From Bacillota bacterium (GTDB lineage Bacteria; Bacillota; Negativicutes; Sporomusales; CTSoil-080), in the NCBI GenBank assembly GCA_017889635.1, contig JAGGAC010000011.1:1-64000 (forward strand): a stretch of 64,000 nucleotides of DNA, in the 5' to 3' direction. The notes beneath the pieces are model-generated. The model made no database searches. It was not told where the DNA came from and worked only from the letters and a program-made list of their open reading frames with translations. Positions 59,491-64,000 of this stretch are shown in pieces (within the stretch, counting starts at the first letter, position 1; every line of letters begins with the position of its first letter). Both the position numbers and the translations under genes were made by a program.

Positions 59491-59943
59491 TTATTGATTC
59501 AGGTGTTCCTTTACCAGCATATTAACTAGTTTCCCATCGGCGCGACCTTTAACTTTTGGCATCAATATTGCCATTACCTTGCCCATTTCCTTCGGTCCAA
59601 CCGCTCCGGAAGCTTTAACTGCTTCAGCTACCAATTTTCCGACCTCTTCCTCGCTCAATTGTTCCGGAAGATAGGCAAGTAAAACGGCAACTTCTTGTTT
59701 AAGGGATTCAACCAAATCCGGCCTGTTACCTTTTTGAAACTCTTCCATTGCGTCCCGGCGCATTTTGACTTCTTTAGCCAATACTTCCAGGACTTCCTCA
59801 TCACTAAGCTCTTTTTTATGATCTATCTCGACATTTTTGATGCTGCCACGAACCATCCGGATAACTGAAAGCCGAGCCTTACCAGCTTCTTTATCCTTCA
59901 TGGCCTGCTTCATGTCTTCAGTCAACCTATCTTTTATAGACAT
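59491..59943 (-). CDS. yqeY: GatB/YqeY domain protein
   Basis: LTEDMKQAMKDKEAGKARLSVIRMVRGSIKNVEID...GAVGPKEMGKVMAILMPKVKGRADGK. Confidence 0.93.
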   Translation of the reverse strand: MSIKDRLTEDMKQAMKDKEAGKARLSVIRMVRGSIKNVEIDHKKELSDEEVLEVLAKEVKMRRDAMEEFQKGNRPDLVESLKQEVAVLLAYLPEQLSEEEVGKLVAEAVKASGAVGPKEMGKVMAILMPKVKGRADGKLVNMLVKEHLNQ

Positions 59944-59960
59944 ATAAAAAACCTCCGAAA

Positions 59961-60137
59961 CTATTTGAACTTGCGCTTCCGCGCCGCTTCGGATTTCTTC
60001 TTGCGCTTAACACTCGGTTTTTCATAATGCTCGCGTTTTCTAACTTCCGAAAGAACTCCCGCTTTTTGGCAAGTACGTTTAAACCTGCGGATTGCACTAT
60101 CCAATGTTTCGTTTTTACCTACTTTAATTTCTGACAC
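59961..60137 (-). CDS. rpsU: 30S ribosomal protein S21 (GTG start; absent from ORF track)
   Basis: (V)[57 protein letters not shown]. Confidence 0.95.
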   Translation of the reverse strand: MSEIKVGKNETLDSAIRRFKRTCQKAGVLSEVRKREHYEKPSVKRKKKSEAARKRKFK

Positions 60138-60231
60138 CTAATCTCCCCCCCTCCACACAGACCTCGGGAAGCTACTGTTTGGCTTATGGGTTACCTAAAA
60201 ATTATACATGACCGTGAAGCTAATGTCAATA

Positions 60232-60579
60232 TTAGCCTGGCGGCCACTTCATAAATCGTCCGCCTAATACATGACAGTGCAAATGATGGACAGTCTGTCC
60301 GCCGTCGTCCTTGGTATTGATAACAGTACGAAACCCATTGTCTGCCAAGCCAGCCTCAGCGGCTATCTTGGGAATTGTTGTCATAATATGCCCCATTAAA
60401 GCGGCATCTTCAGGAGACACTTCAGTTAAATTGGGAATGTGGCGTTTTGGTATAACCAGAATATGGACAGGAGCCGCAGGACTAACATCAGGAAATGCGA
60501 TGACATACTCATCTTCATAGATTATTTTTGCGGGAATATCTCGGTTAACTATTTTGCAAAAAATACAATCGTGTTGCAT
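60232..60579 (-). CDS. HIT-family hydrolase
   Basis: CIFCKIVNRDIPAKIIYEDE...HHLHCHVLGGR. Confidence 0.94.
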   Translation of the reverse strand: MQHDCIFCKIVNRDIPAKIIYEDEYVIAFPDVSPAAPVHILVIPKRHIPNLTEVSPEDAALMGHIMTTIPKIAAEAGLADNGFRTVINTKDDGGQTVHHLHCHVLGGRFMKWPPG

Positions 60580-60692
60580 ATGACACCTCCTCTCGTCCTA
60601 CGGTAGCACAGCTTGGAATTATATACACATTTACAGAAATATTCGGCTTATCTATAAGATATCCTGCCAAAACACTTACGGCTTTGGAATAT

Positions 60693-62012
60693 TTAGTCAA
60701 TTATTTTTCCCCACAACCCGTCACGATAGGCTGCCTTAAGTTCAGCCTTTACTAGTCTGTCACCCACCCGACCGATATCGTCAGTATAGACTCTGATGTA
60801 ATTGCCTGTCATCCCTTCGACCTTTATGCCATCCCGCCCCTCTGGCAAAAACGTCATTTTCCGTCCGATAAATCGGGATTGAAAGGCGACAGTTTTAGCG
60901 TCAGCCAACTCTTGGAGTACCAGAACCCGACGCTTCTTTTCCTGTTCCGGAACCTGATCGGAAAACTCAGCAGCCGGCGTTCCCTGGCGGCGAGAATACG
61001 GAAAAACGTGTATCCGGGCAAAATTTATTCTTTCCACAAACTTAAGAGTATTATTAAACATTGCTGTCGTTTCCCCTGGAAACCCGACAATAATATCGGT
61101 TGAAATCGCAATATCAGGCACCCTTACCTGAATATCAGCCACCAGCCGCTCGTATTCGGCAGTGCTATAATGACGATTCATTGCTTTTAAAACAGCATCA
61201 TCTCCGGCTTGCAGCGGCAAATGAAGATGTTGGCACAGCCGCTCATCGTTCTGCATAATAGTAATAATTTCGTCAGATACTTCCACCGATTCAAGCGAAC
61301 TTAACCTGATTCGAACAACCCCTGCAACCTTCAAAATTTGCTTAACAACTTCGGTAAGAGTATCTGAACTACCCGCATCCCTACCATAAGCGCCTAGATT
61401 TATTCCTGTAAGCACAATTTCCTTAAATCCAGCGGCTACTAACTTTTCCGTTTCCTGCAATACACTCGCAATAGGACGCGACCTGAGCGGCCCCCTGGCA
61501 TAAGGAATTATACAGTAACTGCAGTAATTAGAGCACCCCTCTTGGATTTTTAGAAATGCCCTAGTACGCCCCGGCACCGAAAAAAGCGGAATATCCTCAA
61601 ACTCCCCGGCAGCCATAATGTCACCAACTGCATTTATCTTATCACCACTCCTAAGTGCCTTTTCCGCCAGTTCAACAATATGCTGCCGCTCCTTGGTTCC
61701 CACTACTACATCAACACCGGCAATCGCCGCTACCTCGTCCGACGAAATCTGGGCATAACAGCCTGTTACAACAATAGCAGCAGCCGGATTTAACCGCCCG
61801 GCACGCCGAATTAATTGGCGTGATTTCCGTTCCCCCATGTGGGTAACTGAACAGGTATTGACAACATATACATCGGCAGGCTGATCAAAGCCAACCACTT
61901 CATAGCCGCGCTCTTTAAACAGCCCGGCAATAGCATCAGTTTCAGCCTGATTAACCTTACACCCTAAAGTAGTTAACGCAACAAACGGCACACCCTTACC
62001 TCCCTGTACCAA
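60693..62012 (-). CDS. mtaB: tRNA (t6A37) methylthiotransferase MtaB
   Basis: TTLGCKVNQAETDAI...EGCSNYCSYCIIPYARGPLRSR...IVGFPGET. Confidence 0.94.
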   Translation of the reverse strand: MVQGGKGVPFVALTTLGCKVNQAETDAIAGLFKERGYEVVGFDQPADVYVVNTCSVTHMGERKSRQLIRRAGRLNPAAAIVVTGCYAQISSDEVAAIAGVDVVVGTKERQHIVELAEKALRSGDKINAVGDIMAAGEFEDIPLFSVPGRTRAFLKIQEGCSNYCSYCIIPYARGPLRSRPIASVLQETEKLVAAGFKEIVLTGINLGAYGRDAGSSDTLTEVVKQILKVAGVVRIRLSSLESVEVSDEIITIMQNDERLCQHLHLPLQAGDDAVLKAMNRHYSTAEYERLVADIQVRVPDIAISTDIIVGFPGETTAMFNNTLKFVERINFARIHVFPYSRRQGTPAAEFSDQVPEQEKKRRVLVLQELADAKTVAFQSRFIGRKMTFLPEGRDGIKVEGMTGNYIRVYTDDIGRVGDRLVKAELKAAYRDGLWGKIID

Positions 62013-62020
62013 AGGTTAGC

Positions 62021-62752
62021 CTAACCTAAATCGCCGTTTTGATACATAATAATACTCAATGCAACCACAGCCGCCGTCTCTGTCCGCAGAATACGCGGTC
62101 CCAAAGTAGCAATACACGCCCCATGACTTTTACATGCTTCAACCTCATCTGGACTAAAGCCACCCTCAGGTCCAACTAAGATTAAATACGATTTAGCCTG
62201 GCAGCCGCTGAGAATAGCTTTCAAATTTTGCCTTGTCTCACCCTCATAAAGCATTATCACTCTAGTATCTGGCTTTACCTCTTCCAACACTTCAATCAGA
62301 CTTTGCACTGGCGCCACCGTAGGAACTATGCCCCGACCGCACTGTTTCGCGGCTTCCTGGGCAATCTTTTGCCACCGTTCCACACGAGCTCGCTTTTTTT
62401 GTTCATCATAATGAACGGTGCTAAAACGAACAGCCATGGGGATTACACAAACAGCACCAATCTCCACGGCTTTCTGAATTATATACTCCATTTTGTCAGA
62501 CTTCGGCAATCCCTGAGCCAGGCACACTTCAATCGGCGGTTCACGCCGCTCATCAAGCTTCTCGATAAGTACAGCTTCAACCGTAGTTGCTTTAATTGCG
62601 ACAATACCAGCCCTCCCAGCCTGTCCATCCAGACCAACAACGACAATTTCCGCTCCAGGCACCATTCTCAGAACCTGCCCAATGTGCCGAGCATCAGGCC
62701 CCTCTATAATAATATTTTCCCTTAGCGGTTCGTTGATAAAAAAACGGCGCAA
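62021..62752 (-). CDS. rsmE: 16S rRNA (uracil1498-N3)-methyltransferase
   Basis: LRRFFINEPLR...ILVGPEGGFSPDEVEACKSHGACIATLGPRILRTETAAV; TTG start at 62752 inferred. Confidence 0.9.
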   Translation of the reverse strand: MRRFFINEPLRENIIIEGPDARHIGQVLRMVPGAEIVVVGLDGQAGRAGIVAIKATTVEAVLIEKLDERREPPIEVCLAQGLPKSDKMEYIIQKAVEIGAVCVIPMAVRFSTVHYDEQKKRARVERWQKIAQEAAKQCGRGIVPTVAPVQSLIEVLEEVKPDTRVIMLYEGETRQNLKAILSGCQAKSYLILVGPEGGFSPDEVEACKSHGACIATLGPRILRTETAAVVALSIIMYQNGDLG

Positions 62753-62753
62753 A

Positions 62754-63695
62754 TTAGTTGCCTCCCTTGCGGGCCAGTACTGCCCCCCAACCGCCTTCCT
62801 CGGTAGCCTTTTCCAAAGTAAGACCATTGGCCGATAAAGCAAGCAAAACTTCGCCTACCCGTTCGGCAATAATTCCGCTGGCAACAAAATAGCCTCCCGT
62901 AACCAGCCCCGCCGGCACGTCAGGCAACATATTAATAATTACATCGGCAATAATGTTAGCAACAATGACATCAGCCTGTCCGGTAAAACCGGACAATAAA
63001 TCTCCTTTTGCTACTTCAACAACATTCTCAACCTGGTTAACAGCGATATTCTCTGCAGCAACTCGTACCGCCACCGAATCGATATCCACCGCCCGTACTT
63101 GAGTTGCTCCAAGCTTAGCTGCCGCAACCGACAGAATGCCAGAACCGGTACCAACATCATAAACAATATTGCCATTAGCAACAATGTCTTCCAGTAATCT
63201 AATGCACATTGCGGTTGTATGATGACTGCCGGTACCAAAAGCCATACCCGGATCAATCTCTATTACAATCTCATCTTCTCTGGCATTATAATCCTTCCAG
63301 GTTGGTTTAATAACAATTCGTTCGCCCACCTTAACCGGCACAAAAAATTCTTTCCAGGCCACTGCCCAGTCTTCCTCCTGAACTTCGCGCCGCTCTACCA
63401 AGCCAACCCTTTTTTCGATATTATGCTCAAGCTCTTCCAAGCACTGACTAAGCAACCTAATTTTCTCATCAAGACAATCATCTACCGGCAAATAGGCTTT
63501 AACGGTTACCACTTCTGTCTCCGCTTGTTCTGGAATATCGCAATATTCCCAAGTTCCCGACTGCCGATATAAATTGATGAGTTCTGGATCTTCAATAACT
63601 ACACCAGAAGATCCCAGTTCATGAAAAATATTGGCCACCGCTTCGGTGGCCTCACGCACGGTCTGAATACTAAGCTCAGCCCACTTCATCCACAA
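62754..63695 (-). CDS. prmA: ribosomal protein L11 methyltransferase
   Basis: EIDPGMAFGTGSHHTTAMCIRLLEDI...VYDVGTGSGILSVAAAKLGA. Confidence 0.95.
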   Translation of the reverse strand: MWMKWAELSIQTVREATEAVANIFHELGSSGVVIEDPELINLYRQSGTWEYCDIPEQAETEVVTVKAYLPVDDCLDEKIRLLSQCLEELEHNIEKRVGLVERREVQEEDWAVAWKEFFVPVKVGERIVIKPTWKDYNAREDEIVIEIDPGMAFGTGSHHTTAMCIRLLEDIVANGNIVYDVGTGSGILSVAAAKLGATQVRAVDIDSVAVRVAAENIAVNQVENVVEVAKGDLLSGFTGQADVIVANIIADVIINMLPDVPAGLVTGGYFVASGIIAERVGEVLLALSANGLTLEKATEEGGWGAVLARKGGN

Positions 63696-63713
63696 TCGCC
63701 CCCTGTTATGATG

Positions 63714-64000
63714 TCACACCCCGAAGGCATCCTTCATTTTTTTGAAAAAGCCCTTCTCTTCCGGGTTGATATCCGACCCGCCAAGCTTCGCAAACTCTAA
63801 CAAAAGCTCGCGCTGACGTTCGGAAATTTTCTTGGGGGTCACCACTTTAACCCTAACGTGTTGATCTCCGCGGCCATGACTCCGTAAATGCTGAATTCCT
63901 TTGTCCTTTAACCTAAACGCAGTCCCAGACTGAGTACCTTCCGGAATACGCAGACTAACCTTTCCATCAAGGGTTGGAACTTCAATTTCGTCGCCTAAAG
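63714..64000 (-). CDS. dnaJ: C-terminal part of DnaJ (truncated by window end)
   Basis: [59 protein letters not shown]... Confidence 0.93.
   Translation of the reverse strand, partial: LGDEIEVPTLDGKVSLRIPEGTQSGTAFRLKDKGIQHLRSHGRGDQHVRVKVVTPKKISERQRELLLEFAKLGGSDINPEEKGFFKKMKDAFGV

Overview
This 64 kb window is a low-GC Firmicutes chromosome segment. Spore-former genes (interrupted sigK, yyaC, yqfC, yqfD) occur together with an OstA/LptA-like protein, so I infer a diderm, Sporomusaceae/Negativicutes-like endospore former. Most of the window is conserved housekeeping DNA: rpoD-dnaG-dgt; ppsR-glyS-glyQ with a T-box; recO-yqzL; era-cdd-dgkA-ybeY-pgpH-phoH-yqfD-yqfC; nfeD/floA; yqeY-rpsU-HIT-mtaB-rsmE-prmA-dnaJ; and a thiamine operon with a TPP riboswitch. 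RNA features are rnpB, a ydaO-type c-di-AMP riboswitch, a TPP riboswitch, a Gly T-box, tRNA-Val and tRNA-Asn. The most interesting items are: (1) a skin-like element boundary, where sigK is truncated after ...DKEGNEITL next to a convergent large serine recombinase; (2) a dispersed, structured ~124-bp repeat family (two fuller copies, one solo hairpin, one remnant) whose second stem shows partly compensated sequence change; (3) a candidate sRNA or leader transcript in the 450-bp yqeY-nfeD gap; (4) a cluster of two NirJ/Ahb-like radical SAM proteins, a ferredoxin-type protein and an orphan hydrogenase-maturation protease; (5) several small genes missed by the supplied ORF track (DUF1540-like, YqzL, rpsU, 29-aa and 44-aa membrane peptides). 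I found no CRISPR array and no convincing complete defence system. No database search was possible; product names rest on recognised motifs and gene order.
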